Shown one piece after another: positions 8,093 to 17,993 of a DNA stretch of 64,000 nucleotides. The notes under the pieces are model-generated. The model had not been told where the DNA came from. It saw nothing but the letters and a program-made list of their open reading frames with translations, and made no database searches. The DNA comes from Inhella proteolytica (lineage in GTDB: Bacteria; Pseudomonadota; Gammaproteobacteria; Burkholderiales; Burkholderiaceae_C): positions 124,001 through 188,000 of the forward strand of contig NZ_JAEDAK010000003.1 of assembly GCF_016093275.1 (NCBI RefSeq). The letters are read 5' to 3'. The position numbers were made by a program, and so were the translations under genes. How positions within the stretch are numbered: the first letter of the stretch is position 1; each line of letters begins with the position of its first letter.

Positions 8093-9271
8093 ATGCGCCC
8101 GATGAACGGCAGCGCGGCAAGCAAGACCTTGTGCATCGAGGGGTGGCGGGGTATCAACCACTCGATCGGCATGGTCAACCAGAACCAGATCCTGGAGTGG
8201 CTGAAGCTGCCGGGCTGGCAGCTCTACCACCGCGACGCGCCCTACTTCCTGCCGCACTGGAGCCGCAGCAGCTTGAGCGCCGGCTTCAGCGCCGAGGAGC
8301 AGGCCCTGATCGACGCCGTGCCGCCGCCGCCCGAAGGGCAGCTGCTGGATGGCTGCTACCGCATCGCCTCACCGATCCGCCTGGGCCGGCCCGGCAGCGC
8401 GCGCCGCACGGGCACCTTCGTCGTCACCGAGGTGGGCGACCTCGCCTTCGAGCCCGAGCCGCTGGACACCGACCTGCTGACCCAGGGCGACGATTTCGTC
8501 GTCACCCCCAGCCACTGGGCGCGTGAACGCCTGGTGGAGCGCGGCTTCAAGGCCGAGGCCATCCGGGTGGTGCCGCATGGCTACAAGACCGATGTGTTCC
8601 AGCCGCTCAGCCCGGCCGAGCGGCTCGAGGCGCGACAGCGCGTCGGCATCGCCGCGCACGAGATCGTGCTCTGCAACGTCGGCGTCAGCACCTGGAACAA
8701 AGGTGTCGAACTGGCGGTGCTGGGCTATGTGCAACTGCGCAGCGAGGGTTTCCCGGTGCGCCTGATCCTGAAGGACCACAAGGGCCTGTATGGCCTGGGC
8801 GTGGAGCGGGTGATGGGCGAGCTGATGCAGCGCGAGCCCCTGCTGCAGCGCGCCGACATCCAGGCCGGCATCCTGGTCATCTCCAGCAGCCTGAACCTGC
8901 ACCAGCTGCGCAGCCTCTACGGCCTGGCCGATGCCTATGTCTCGCCCTACCGTGCCGAGGGCTTCAACCTGCCGGTGCTCGAAGCCATGGGCTGCGGCAC
9001 CTGGGTGATCGTGACCGGCGGCGGCGCCACCGACGACTTCGTGCCGCCCGCCCTGGGCCACCGCCTGGCCAGCCGCCCCGGCCGCCTGGCCAATGCCCCG
9101 GCCGGCCAGGGCCGCTTCATGGCGCCGGAGGTCGAGGACCTGGTGCAGGCCCTGCGCACCGTGGCCGAAGGGCGGGTGCCGCGCGGCCCCGAGCAGGAGG
9201 CCGCGCGCCAGGCCCTGGCCGAGCGCTACAACTGGGGCCGCGTCACGGCCGAACTGGCGGCGCTGTTCTGA
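8093..9271 (+). CDS. Glycosyltransferase family 4-type (GT-B) protein
   Basis: 392 residues. The C-terminal half carries the GT4 hallmark 'SPYRAEGFNLPVLEAMGCG' (the E-x7-E motif that binds the nucleotide-sugar) after a Rossmann-like segment with 'VGVSTWNKGVELAV'. The N-terminal half has the receptor-side pattern of GT-B enzymes ('VTPSHWARERLVERGF'). It probably transfers a hexose from a nucleotide-sugar to a growing glycan at the cytoplasmic side of the inner membrane. It opens a run of overlapping genes and ends in a TGATG overlap with the next gene. An ATG at 8102 is an alternative start; neither has a strong Shine-Dalgarno sequence. Donor and acceptor are unknown. Confidence 0.85.
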   Translation: MRPMNGSAASKTLCIEGWRGINHSIGMVNQNQILEWLKLPGWQLYHRDAPYFLPHWSRSSLSAGFSAEEQALIDAVPPPPEGQLLDGCYRIASPIRLGRPGSARRTGTFVVTEVGDLAFEPEPLDTDLLTQGDDFVVTPSHWARERLVERGFKAEAIRVVPHGYKTDVFQPLSPAERLEARQRVGIAAHEIVLCNVGVSTWNKGVELAVLGYVQLRSEGFPVRLILKDHKGLYGLGVERVMGELMQREPLLQRADIQAGILVISSSLNLHQLRSLYGLADAYVSPYRAEGFNLPVLEAMGCGTWVIVTGGGATDDFVPPALGHRLASRPGRLANAPAGQGRFMAPEVEDLVQALRTVAEGRVPRGPEQEAARQALAERYNWGRVTAELAALF

Positions 9272-10338
9272 TGCCTTCGCTCAGCTTCACCCTCCCAAAC
9301 GAATCCCTCGGCTTTGTCGAGGCCATGCACCTGCGCTTTCCCCCGGCGCAGCTGGATGCCGTGCTGGACCTCTCCGTCTGGGCCAGCCGGGCCCTGCACC
9401 CGCAGGCCTGGGAGCCGCTGCGCTGCCGGGTGGAGCGCAGCCTGGAAGGCTGGGTGGCGCGCCTGAGCCGACCGGAGAACTTCCACCAGTTCCGCGTGGA
9501 ACTGCACCACCAGGGCCCGGTGCAGCCCGAGGCCCTGCTGCAGACCCTGCAGCCCACGCCGCTGGAGCTGCTGAAGCCGCAGCTGCAGGGCAAGCACATC
9601 GTCTTCCTGGGCTGCGCGCGCCAATGCGTGGCGCAGGTCGACCCCAGCATCGACCGCGTGGCCGAACTGGGCGCGCTGTTCGGACGCTGGCAGCTGCTGG
9701 TGTTCGAGAACGACTCCACCGACGGCACGCCCGAGCGCGTGGCGCAGCGCGCCGCCAGCCTGCCGATCGAGCTCCTGCAGCAGCCCGGCCTGGCCGCCGC
9801 CCTGCCCCAGCGCACCCTGCGCCTGGCGCTGGCACGCAACCGCCTGCTCGACCGCGCCCGTGCGCTCCAGCCCGACTACATCTGCTGGCTGGACATGGAC
9901 GGCCTGGCCGGCCCGGGCCAGCCCAGCACCGAATCCTTCCTAAGCAATTTCCAGTTCGAACCCTGCTGGGACGCGGTGTTCCCGGTCAATGCCGGCCCCT
10001 ATTACGACATCTGGGCGCTGCGCCACCCGGTGCTCTGCGATTACGACTTCATGCAGCAGGGCGCGGTGATGGACGCCGCGCTGGGTCTGCCGCTGGCGCG
10101 CCACTTCGCGGCCAGCCATCTGCAGGTGGACTGGCGCCAGCTGCAAGGGTGGCTGCCGGTGGATTCCGCCTTCGGCGGCATGGGGCTCTACAAGGCCGCC
10201 GCACTGGACGGCGCGCGCTACAACGGCTGGGCTGAGGGCCGCGAGACCTGCGAGCACGTGCCCTTCCACGCCGCGCTGCGTGCCGCCGGGCGCCGGCTCT
10301 ACCTGAACCCGCAATTCGTCGTGGCCTCGCACGGATGA
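9271..10338 (+). CDS. CAP59/mannosyltransferase-like glycosyltransferase
   Basis: 355 residues. After an unassigned ~100-residue N-terminal region comes a GT-A-like core: 'IVFLGCARQC', then 'LVFENDSTDGTPERV' (nucleotide-sugar fold), 'ICWLDMDGLAGPG' with a D-x-D type metal motif, and 'GGMGLYKAAAL' near the acceptor side. This pattern resembles the CAP59/alpha-1,3-mannosyltransferase group. It starts one base inside the stop of the preceding glycosyltransferase and its stop overlaps the start of rfbI, so it is co-translated with the CDP-sugar genes. The linkage formed is not predictable from sequence. Confidence 0.7.
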   Translation: MPSLSFTLPNESLGFVEAMHLRFPPAQLDAVLDLSVWASRALHPQAWEPLRCRVERSLEGWVARLSRPENFHQFRVELHHQGPVQPEALLQTLQPTPLELLKPQLQGKHIVFLGCARQCVAQVDPSIDRVAELGALFGRWQLLVFENDSTDGTPERVAQRAASLPIELLQQPGLAAALPQRTLRLALARNRLLDRARALQPDYICWLDMDGLAGPGQPSTESFLSNFQFEPCWDAVFPVNAGPYYDIWALRHPVLCDYDFMQQGAVMDAALGLPLARHFAASHLQVDWRQLQGWLPVDSAFGGMGLYKAAALDGARYNGWAEGRETCEHVPFHAALRAAGRRLYLNPQFVVASHG

Positions 10339-11338
10339 GCGCGCTGCTGATCGACCCCCGTGACGGCCGCCGCATCGAGGTCGGTGCCGACGAGAGCCTG
10401 CTCGCCGCCGCCCTGCGCCAGGGCTGGAACGTGGCCTACAGCTGCCGCACCGGACGCTGCAGCAGCTGCCGCGCGCGCGTGGTGGCGGGCGAGACGCGCG
10501 CCCTGCAGCCCGAGCTGGGCCTGAGCGCCGCCGAGGCCGCCGAGGGCCTGGTGCTGAGCTGCGTGCGCACCGCCTGCGGCGAGGTGCAGGTGGAGCTGCC
10601 GCTGCTGCGCGGCCCTGCCCTGCCCCCGGCGCGGCTCTGGCCTTGCCGCATCGCCAGCCTGGAGCGCCTGGCCGAGGACGTGCTGCGCGTGCAGCTGCGC
10701 CTGCCACCCAGCGCCGCCTGGCGCCATGAGGCCGGCCAGTTCGTCGACCTGATCGGCCCGCAGGGCCTGCAGCGCAGCTACTCGCTGGCCAACGCCAACG
10801 GTTCGCTGCTGGAGCTGCACATCCGCCGCGTGCCCGAGGGGCAGTTCAGCGCCTGGTGGTTCGAGCAGGCCAAACCCAACGACCTGCTGCGCCTGAACGG
10901 CCCGCTCGGCACCTTCGTGCTGCGCGAGCTGGAGGGGCAGGACCTGATCCTGCTGGCCACCGGCACCGGCTACGCCCCGGTGCAGGCCATGTTGCAGGCG
11001 CTGGACACCTTGCCGGCCGTGCAGCAGCCGCGCTCCGTCACGCTCTACTGGGGCGGCCGCCAGCCGGCCGATCTGTACGTGGAGCCTGCCTGCACGCACC
11101 CGCGCTGGCGTTACGTACCGGTGCTGTCGCGCGCGGGCTCGGATTGGGGCGGCCCACGCGGCCATGTACAGCAAGTGCTGCTGGCCGATGCCCCGGACTG
11201 GGCGCACTGCACCGTCTATGCCTGCGGCAACCCGGCCATGGTGGACGGTGCGCGCGCGCAACTCACGGCGGCCGGCCTGCCGTCGGACCAATTCCATGCC
11301 GATGCCTTCGTGCCCTCGGCGCCAAGGAGTGCCACCCC

Positions 11339-11342
<4 letters not shown>
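10335..11342 (+). CDS. rfbI: CDP-6-deoxy-delta-3,4-glucoseen reductase (2Fe-2S/FAD)
   Basis: 335 residues. The N-terminal ferredoxin domain has the plant-type cluster C37-x4-C42-x2-C45-x30-C76. It is followed by an FAD domain ('RSYSLAN') and an NAD(P)H domain ('[11 protein letters not shown]'). This is the architecture of RfbI/AscD/DdhD, which passes electrons from NADH to the RfbH (E1) intermediate during C3 deoxygenation of CDP-sugars. It is followed directly by rfbF, rfbG and rfbH, the I-F-G-H order known from Salmonella, with ATGA overlaps. The context raises confidence, because the same fold also serves in aromatic-ring reductases. Confidence 0.9.
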
Positions 11343-12108
<766 letters not shown>

Positions 12109-12112
<4 letters not shown>

Positions 12113-13179
12113 ACGCCAACTTCTGGGCCGGCCGGCGCGTGCTGCTGACTGGCCACACCGGCTTCAAGGGCGGCTGGCTGGCGCTGTGGCTGCAGCAGCT
12201 CGGCGCCGAGGTGCATGGCCTGGCGCTGGACCCGCCCACCGAGCCCTGCCTGTTCGAGGCCGCCCAGGTGGCCCAGGGTCTGGCCAGCGACAACCGCGTG
12301 GACCTGCGCGACGCCGCTGCCGTGCTGCGCACGGTGCGGGCCTGCCAACCGGAGCTGGTGCTGCACCTAGCCGCCCAGCCGCTGGTGCGCGCCTCCTACG
12401 CCGACCCAGTGGGCACCTACGCCACCAATGTGATGGGCACTTTGCACCTGCTCGAAGCGGTGCGCCACACGCCCAGCGTGCGCGCGGTGCTCAACGTCAC
12501 CACCGACAAGTGCTACGAGAACCGCGAATGGCCCTGGGGCTACCGCGAGAACGAGGCCATGGGCGGCCATGACCCCTACAGCAGCTCCAAGGCCTGCAGC
12601 GAGCTGCTCAGTGCGGCCTATCGGAACAGCTTCCTGGCCGAGCACGGCGTGGCCCTGGCCACCGCGCGTGCCGGCAATGTGATCGGCGGCGGCGACTGGG
12701 CGGCCGACCGCCTGGTGCCGGACCTGCTGCGCGCCTTCGAGCGTGGCGAGCCCGCGCTGATCCGCCGCCCCGCCGCCGTGCGGCCCTGGCAGCATGTGAT
12801 CGAACCCCTGAGCGGCTACCTGCGGCTGGCCGAACGCCTGCTGCAGGATGGTCAGGGCGTGGCCGAGGGCTGGAACTTCGGCCCCGAGGACCGCGACGCC
12901 CGCACCGTGGGCTGGATCGTCGAACACCTGGCCGCGCTCTGGGGGCCGGAGGCCCGCTGGACCCTGGAAACCGAAGGCCACCCGCATGAGGCCCATACCC
13001 TCAAGCTCGACATCTCCAAGGCCCGCGAAGGCCTGAACTGGCGGCCCCGCTGGGGCTTGCAGCAGGCCTTGCAGCGCACCGTGGAATGGCATAAAGCCTG
13101 GCGGGGCGGCGCCGATGTGCGCGCCCTGTGCCTGCAGCAGATTGACGAACACCAACGCACCCATGACGAGCTCTCCTGA
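12109..13179 (+). CDS. rfbG: CDP-glucose 4,6-dehydratase
   Basis: 356 residues, an extended SDR enzyme that converts CDP-glucose to CDP-4-keto-6-deoxyglucose with tightly bound NAD+. Seen: the glycine motif '[11 protein letters not shown]', the '[10 protein letters not shown]' active-site strand with '[11 protein letters not shown]', and the catalytic 'YSSSK' (Y-x3-K). All are typical of RfbG/DdhB. It overlaps rfbF by 4 bp. The next gene starts 17 bp inside its 3' end. Confidence 0.95.
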
Positions 13180-14482
13180 AGCCCTGCGCGCGCAGATCGC
13201 CACCCTGGTGCGCCAGTACGCCGAAATCGCCCACGCCCCCAAACCCTTTGTGCCGGGGGAATCGCCGGTGCCGGTCTCTGGCAAGGTCATCGGCGCACGC
13301 GAGCTGGAGCTGATGGTCGAGGCCTCGCTGGACGGCTGGCTCACCACCGGCCGCTTCAACGCCCTGTTCGAGCGCAAGCTGGCCGAGTTCTTGGGCGTGC
13401 AGCACCTGATCACGGTGAACTCGGGCTCGTCGGCCAATCTGGTCGCCTTCTCCACGCTGACCTCGCCCAAGCTCGGCGCGCGCGCCATCCAGCCGGGCGA
13501 TGAAGTGATCGGCGTGGCCGCGGGCTTCCCCACCACCGTCAACCCGATCCTGCAGTTCGGCGCTGTGCCGGTCTTCGTGGACGTGGACCTGGCCACGCAC
13601 AACATCGACGCCAGCCTGATCGAGGCGGCCATCACACCCCGGACCAAGGCCATCATGCTGGCCCACAGCCTGGGCAACCCCTTCAACCTGGATGTGGTGA
13701 CGGCCCTGTGCAAGAAGCATGGCCTGTGGCTGGTCGAGGACTGCTGCGACGCCCTGGGCGCCACCTACCGCGGCCAGCTGGTCGGCACCTTTGGCGACAT
13801 CGGCACGCTGAGCTTCTACCCCGCCCACCACATCACCATGGGCGAAGGCGGCGCGGTGTTCACGAACAACCCTGAGCTGCGCCTGATCGCTGAATCCTTC
13901 CGCGACTGGGGCCGCGACTGCTACTGCGCCCCCGGCAAGGACAACACCTGCAACAAGCGCTTCTGCTGGAAGCTCGGCCAGCTGCCCGAGGGCTACGACC
14001 ACAAGTACACCTACTCGCACCTCGGCTACAACCTCAAGATCACCGACATGCAGGCCGCCTGCGCGCTGGCCCAGCTGGAGCGCCTGCCCGAGTTCATCGC
14101 CACCCGCCGCCGCAACTTCGCCTGGCTGAAGGAACGCCTGCAAAGCTGCGCCGAATTCCTGCACCTGCCCGAGGCCACGCCGCAAAGCGAGCCCTCCTGG
14201 TTCGGCTTCCCGCTGGTGCTGAAGCCCGAGAGCGGCATCAAGCGCCTGGATCTGCTGAACTACTTGGAGCAGCACAAGATCGGCACGCGCCTGCTATTCG
14301 CTGGCAACCTGACGCGCCAGCCCTACATGATCGGCCGCAACTTCCGCGTCAGCGGCAGCCTCACGAATACCGATGTGGTGATGAACCAGACCTTCTGGCT
14401 GGGCGTCTACCCGGGCCTGGGTGAAGAGCAACTGGAGTTCATGGCGGCGCGGCTGGAAGAGTTCCTCGGGGTGGGCTTCTGA
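13163..14482 (+). CDS. rfbH: CDP-4-keto-6-deoxyglucose-3-dehydrase (E1, PMP and 2Fe-2S)
   Basis: 439 residues from the ATG at 13163. It is a DegT/aminotransferase-fold enzyme that removes the C3 hydroxyl of CDP-4-keto-6-deoxyglucose. Two diagnostic features are visible. The PLP-binding lysine is replaced by histidine (H222 in '[13 protein letters not shown]'), and the iron-sulphur ligands follow C195-x57-C253-x-C255-x7-C263, the spacing described for Yersinia E1. It pairs with rfbI as electron donor. A longer in-frame extension to 13115 exists but lies inside rfbG and has no family similarity. Confidence 0.95.
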   Translation: MTSSPEALRAQIATLVRQYAEIAHAPKPFVPGESPVPVSGKVIGARELELMVEASLDGWLTTGRFNALFERKLAEFLGVQHLITVNSGSSANLVAFSTLTSPKLGARAIQPGDEVIGVAAGFPTTVNPILQFGAVPVFVDVDLATHNIDASLIEAAITPRTKAIMLAHSLGNPFNLDVVTALCKKHGLWLVEDCCDALGATYRGQLVGTFGDIGTLSFYPAHHITMGEGGAVFTNNPELRLIAESFRDWGRDCYCAPGKDNTCNKRFCWKLGQLPEGYDHKYTYSHLGYNLKITDMQAACALAQLERLPEFIATRRRNFAWLKERLQSCAEFLHLPEATPQSEPSWFGFPLVLKPESGIKRLDLLNYLEQHKIGTRLLFAGNLTRQPYMIGRNFRVSGSLTNTDVVMNQTFWLGVYPGLGEEQLEFMAARLEEFLGVGF

Positions 14483-14484
14483 GC

Positions 14485-15024
14485 ATGCACACCGAGGCGC
14501 TCGCCCTGCCCGGCTGCCAGCTGGTGCATCTGGACCGCTTCGAGGACGCGCGCGGCTGCTTCGTCAAGACCTACCAGCGCGCCGCCTTTGAGGCCGCCGG
14601 CATGGAGCCGCTGGAGGGCGAGAGCTTCTACACCGTCTCGCGCCAGGGCGTGCTGCGCGGCATGCACTTCCAGATACCCCCGGCCCAGCACGCCAAGCTG
14701 GTGCACTGCCAGGCTGGCCGGGTGCTGGATGTGTTCATTGACCTGCGCCGCGGCTCGCCGCACTACGGCCAGCACCAGGCCATCGAATTGAGTGGCGACA
14801 CCGGCCTGGCGCTCTACCTGCCCGCCGGCATCGCGCATGGCTTTCTCACGCTCTCCGAACAGGCCTGCATGAGCTACCAGGTCTCCAGCCCGCACAGCCC
14901 GGCGCACGACGCCGGCATCCGCTGGGACAGCTTCGGCTTTGACTGGCCGATCGCGCAGCCGGTGCTTTCGGAGCGCGACCAGCGCCATCCCGCGCTGGCC
15001 GATTTCGATTCGCCCTTCGCATGA
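14485..15024 (+). CDS. RmlC-like sugar-nucleotide epimerase (candidate CDP-sugar 5-epimerase, AscE-like)
   Basis: 179 residues with the dTDP-4-dehydrorhamnose 3,5-epimerase fold: 'RFEDARGCFVKTYQ', 'GVLRGMHFQIPPAQHAKLVHC' with the catalytic His, 'GRVLDVFIDLRRGSP' and 'LYLPAGIAHGFLTL'. No dTDP-sugar genes are nearby. It sits between rfbH and a reductase-like SDR, so a role on a CDP-3,6-dideoxy-4-hexulose is more likely. In the ascarylose pathway AscE, an RmlC homologue, inverts C5 at exactly this point. Assignment to ascarylose is inference; family membership is firm. Confidence 0.75.
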   Translation: MHTEALALPGCQLVHLDRFEDARGCFVKTYQRAAFEAAGMEPLEGESFYTVSRQGVLRGMHFQIPPAQHAKLVHCQAGRVLDVFIDLRRGSPHYGQHQAIELSGDTGLALYLPAGIAHGFLTLSEQACMSYQVSSPHSPAHDAGIRWDSFGFDWPIAQPVLSERDQRHPALADFDSPFA

Positions 15025-15911
15025 AGGCCCTGATCACCGGCGCCTCCGGCTTCGTGGCCACCGAACTGGCCGCGCAGCTCAGCCGCGCCGGGCACCGCTG
15101 CTTCGGCCTGAGCAGCGGCAGCCGGCCGCTCGCCCACCCCGAGCATTTCGAGCAGGTGCTGCCCTTCGAGCCCGATCGCCTGGCCGAGCAGCTAACCACA
15201 CTGCAGCCCGATCTGGTGTTCCACACCGCCACCCGCTTCGTGGCCGAGCACCAGGCGCAGGACCTGCAGCCGGTGCTGGAAGCCAATGTGCTGTTCGGCT
15301 GCCAGCTGCTCGAAGCCATGCGCCAGGCCGGTGTGCGCCGGCTCGTCAACTGCTCCAGCCACTGGGTGCACTTTGAAGGCGCCGCGCCGCGGCCCTCGAA
15401 CTTCTATGCGCTGAGCAAGCAGATGTTCGAAAACGCGCTGGCTTACTACGGTGACGCCTTCGGCATCGGCAGCACCACGCTGATCCTCGGCGACAGCTAC
15501 GGCCCGGCCGACCCGCGCGGCAAGCTGGTCAGCGCCCTCATCGACGCCGCCCACAGCGGCCGCGAACTGGCGCTCTCGCCCGGCCAGCAGGTTCTCAGCC
15601 TGACCCATGTCTGCGATGTCGCTGCCGCCTTGCAAGTCGCTGGCGAGCGCCAGCTGCAAGCCAGCGAGCCGCTGCGCGAGCAGTTCACCGTCAGCGGCGA
15701 GCTCATTCGCCTGGTCGACCTGATCGAGGTCGTGCAAGCAGCCACCGGTCGCCCCCTCCACGCCCGGCTCGGCGCGCGCCCCTACCGCTTCCGCGAGGTG
15801 ATGCAACCCAGCCTGAACGCCGCCCCGCCCCTGCCCGGCTGGCAGGCCCGCATCCCGCTGCGGGACGGCCTGCGCGAGCTGGCCGCCCTCACCCAAGCCC
15901 CGGCGCCATGA
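15021..15911 (+). CDS. Extended SDR, candidate CDP-4-keto-3,6-dideoxyhexose reductase (AscF-like)
   Basis: 296 residues with 'ALITGASGFVATEL' (NAD(P)-binding), 'NCSSHWVHF', catalytic 'YALSK' and 'LGDSYGPADPRGKL'. It overlaps the epimerase-like gene by 4 bp and is the last sugar-nucleotide enzyme of the operon. By position it would reduce the C4 ketone of the CDP-3,6-dideoxyhexulose, giving CDP-ascarylose if the C5 epimerisation occurs, or CDP-abequose or CDP-paratose if not. The stereochemistry cannot be read from the sequence. Confidence 0.75.
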   Translation: MKALITGASGFVATELAAQLSRAGHRCFGLSSGSRPLAHPEHFEQVLPFEPDRLAEQLTTLQPDLVFHTATRFVAEHQAQDLQPVLEANVLFGCQLLEAMRQAGVRRLVNCSSHWVHFEGAAPRPSNFYALSKQMFENALAYYGDAFGIGSTTLILGDSYGPADPRGKLVSALIDAAHSGRELALSPGQQVLSLTHVCDVAAALQVAGERQLQASEPLREQFTVSGELIRLVDLIEVVQAATGRPLHARLGARPYRFREVMQPSLNAAPPLPGWQARIPLRDGLRELAALTQAPAP

Positions 15912-16648
15912 CCCTGCCCATCACCCTGATCGGCATCGACACCGATCCCGTCTCCCGCACCCTGACCCGCTACGCGCTGGAGCGCACGCGCGAGTGCCTG
16001 GACGTGCAAGAGATCCTGTTCTTCGGTGCCGAGCCCCTGCACATCGGCGAGCGCTTCGTGCGCATCGAGCGCTTCCCCTCGATCGACGCCTACAGCGAGT
16101 TCGTGCTCAAGTGCCTGTGGCCCTTCATCCGCACCGACTACATCATGATCGTCCACTGGGACGGCTTCGCCACCCGGCCCGAGCTCTGGCAGGACCGCTT
16201 CCTGGACTACGACTACATCGGCGCGCCGTGGATCTGGGGCGACGAAAACCGCCGCGTCGGCAACGGCGGCTTTTGCATCCGCAGCAAGAAGCTGCTGCTG
16301 GAATGCGCCGATGTGCGCGTGCGCCGCCACCCAGAAATTGAAGGCGGCGGCGGGGCCGAGGACGTGGTGATCTGCAAGCTCTACGGCGCCCATTTCGAAA
16401 GCCGCGGCCTGCGCTTTGCGCCCATTGAGGTGGCACGTGAGTTCGCGCTGGAATACGGCGACGAGCGCGAGACCTTTGGCTTCCACGGCCCCTGGGTGAT
16501 GCCGCTGCGCCTGGACGAATCCGTGCTCCTGAAGTACCAAAGCACCCTGCTGGCCAAGCTGAAGAACGCCGAGGTCAAGCCCCAGGTGCTGGCCAATTGC
16601 CGCGCGCGCGGCTACATGCGCTTTGCCGCCGCCCTCGAAGCCGCCTGA
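15908..16648 (+). CDS. DUF5672-type putative glycosyltransferase
   Basis: 246 residues. The pattern 'YIMIVHWDGF', 'DYDYIGAPWIW' and 'VGNGGFCIRSKKLL', followed by an acidic 'GGAEDVVICKLYG', matches the DUF5672 group found in glycan clusters and thought to be GT-A-like glycosyltransferases. The 'W-D-G' and 'G-N-G-G-F' elements resemble donor- and acceptor-site loops. It overlaps the SDR gene by 4 bp. The biochemical role of the family is unproven. Confidence 0.7.
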   Translation: MTLPITLIGIDTDPVSRTLTRYALERTRECLDVQEILFFGAEPLHIGERFVRIERFPSIDAYSEFVLKCLWPFIRTDYIMIVHWDGFATRPELWQDRFLDYDYIGAPWIWGDENRRVGNGGFCIRSKKLLLECADVRVRRHPEIEGGGGAEDVVICKLYGAHFESRGLRFAPIEVAREFALEYGDERETFGFHGPWVMPLRLDESVLLKYQSTLLAKLKNAEVKPQVLANCRARGYMRFAAALEAA

Positions 16649-16661
16649 GGACCGCCCCGCC

Positions 16662-17357
16662 ATGACCCAGCTCAGCCTGATCACCCATGTCTACAACGCC
16701 CAGGCCGCCGTGGACCGCCAGGTGGCCGGCTGGCGCCAATTGCCGGCCGAGCTGCGCGCCGAGCTGGAGTTCATCGTCGTCGACGACTTTTCGGATCAGC
16801 CGCTGACGGTAGACCGCGGCGACCTCAACCTGCGCCTCTTCCGGGTCGACGACGACATCCCCTGGAACATGCCCGGCTGCCGCAACCTGGCCGCCCTGCA
16901 GTCCGACTCGCCCTGGCTGCTGTACTTCGATGTCGACAACGTGCTGGCCCCGGCGGACCTGGCTCGCCTGGTGGGCGTGCTGGGCCGCCTGAACCCGCGC
17001 ACGCTGTACGTGTTCCGCCGCGTCTTCCAGGGCCAGGAGCTGGAGCCGCACATCAACAGCTTCCTGATCCGCCGCCAGGGCTTCTTCCGCACCGGCGGCT
17101 ACGACGAAGACTTCTCCGGCCACTACGGCTTCGAGGACGTGCTGTTCCGCCAGCTCTGGCGCCAGCAGGTCGGCCCCGAGGTGCTGCTCACCGACATGGC
17201 CTTCGAGCAGATGGAGCTGCAGACGCAGGGCATGAGCCGCGACACGAAGCGCAACCAGGCGCTGATTCAGTACAAGGCGGCGATCGGGTGGCCGAAGGCG
17301 AAGAACCTGGTGCGTTTTGGCTGGACCGAGGTGGGGGCCGCGCCCGTCAGCACTTAA
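16662..17357 (+). CDS. Glycosyltransferase family 2-like protein
   Basis: 231 residues from the ATG at 16662, which has a TGAGGA ribosome site just upstream; an earlier in-frame ATG at 16623 lies inside the previous gene. The GT-A core is clear: 'LSLITHVYNAQ', 'FIVVDDFSDQP', 'LYFDVDNVL' (D-x-D) and 'RTGGYDEDFSGHYGFEDVLF' (the acceptor and base region, with ED). It ends the glycan operon. Its stop TAA shares a TTAA with the converging LOG-family gene. Donor unknown. Confidence 0.8.
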   Translation: MTQLSLITHVYNAQAAVDRQVAGWRQLPAELRAELEFIVVDDFSDQPLTVDRGDLNLRLFRVDDDIPWNMPGCRNLAALQSDSPWLLYFDVDNVLAPADLARLVGVLGRLNPRTLYVFRRVFQGQELEPHINSFLIRRQGFFRTGGYDEDFSGHYGFEDVLFRQLWRQQVGPEVLLTDMAFEQMELQTQGMSRDTKRNQALIQYKAAIGWPKAKNLVRFGWTEVGAAPVST

Positions 17358-17872
17358 GTCCGCACCAGGCCCAGCGTCTGCAACTGCGCGCGCAGCTCCG
17401 CGGCGCTGGACCACGGCAGGATGGGTGAATTGCCGCGCTCGTCCGGCGGCTGGTCGGGCAGGCGCTCGGACCAGCCGCCGCAGCCCACCAGGGGCAGCAG
17501 CGGGCGGCGGTGCAGCCAGGCCAGGCAGACCTCGGAGATCGTGCCCGCCCGGCCGCCGATGACGATGCAGGCATCGCCCGAAAGCGCCATCAGCAGGTTG
17601 CGCGCATCGCCCATGCCGCAGGGCACCACCACGGTGGCGGGCCAGTCGGGCTCGGGCATGGTGCCCTGCGGCACGATGCTGAGCACGGTGCCGCCGGCCT
17701 CCACCGCCCGCTGGGCGGCCACGCGGGTGGCAGGGCTGCCGCAGCCGCTGACGACGGTGATGCCCAGCGCGGCCAGCAGCGCACCGGCCTCGGCGGCGCG
17801 CTCGTAGGCCGGGGAACCGGGTTCGGCACTGCCGAGTACGCTGACCTGGGGGGCACGGAAGGGGAGTGGCAT
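17354..17872 (-). CDS. LOG/TIGR00725-family (SLOG fold) protein
   Basis: 172 residues from the ATG at 17872, which has AGGAA upstream; a longer start at 17944 is possible but not conserved-looking. Seen: 'VSVLGSAEPGSPAYERA', 'VVSGCGSPATRVAAQRAV' in place of the usual G-G-G/GxxGxM loop, and 'RNLLMALSGDACIVIGGRAGTISE', close to the PGGxGTxxE motif of nucleotide-binding SLOG proteins. Relatives include cytokinin-releasing LOG enzymes and Moco carrier proteins. The exact substrate is unknown. It converges on the glycan operon with a 4-bp overlap. Confidence 0.65.
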   Translation of the reverse strand: MPLPFRAPQVSVLGSAEPGSPAYERAAEAGALLAALGITVVSGCGSPATRVAAQRAVEAGGTVLSIVPQGTMPEPDWPATVVVPCGMGDARNLLMALSGDACIVIGGRAGTISEVCLAWLHRRPLLPLVGCGGWSERLPDQPPDERGNSPILPWSSAAELRAQLQTLGLVRT

Positions 17873-17993
17873 CGGTCTGGTTCCTGAAGCTTGGGGAAGG
17901 CGACGGCCAGCTTGCCAGAGGCGGCAGCGCCAGCCTTTCGGCATGCCGAACCGGCCCCTGTGCCCGGGGATGGCGGCCTACGACAATCCCCCC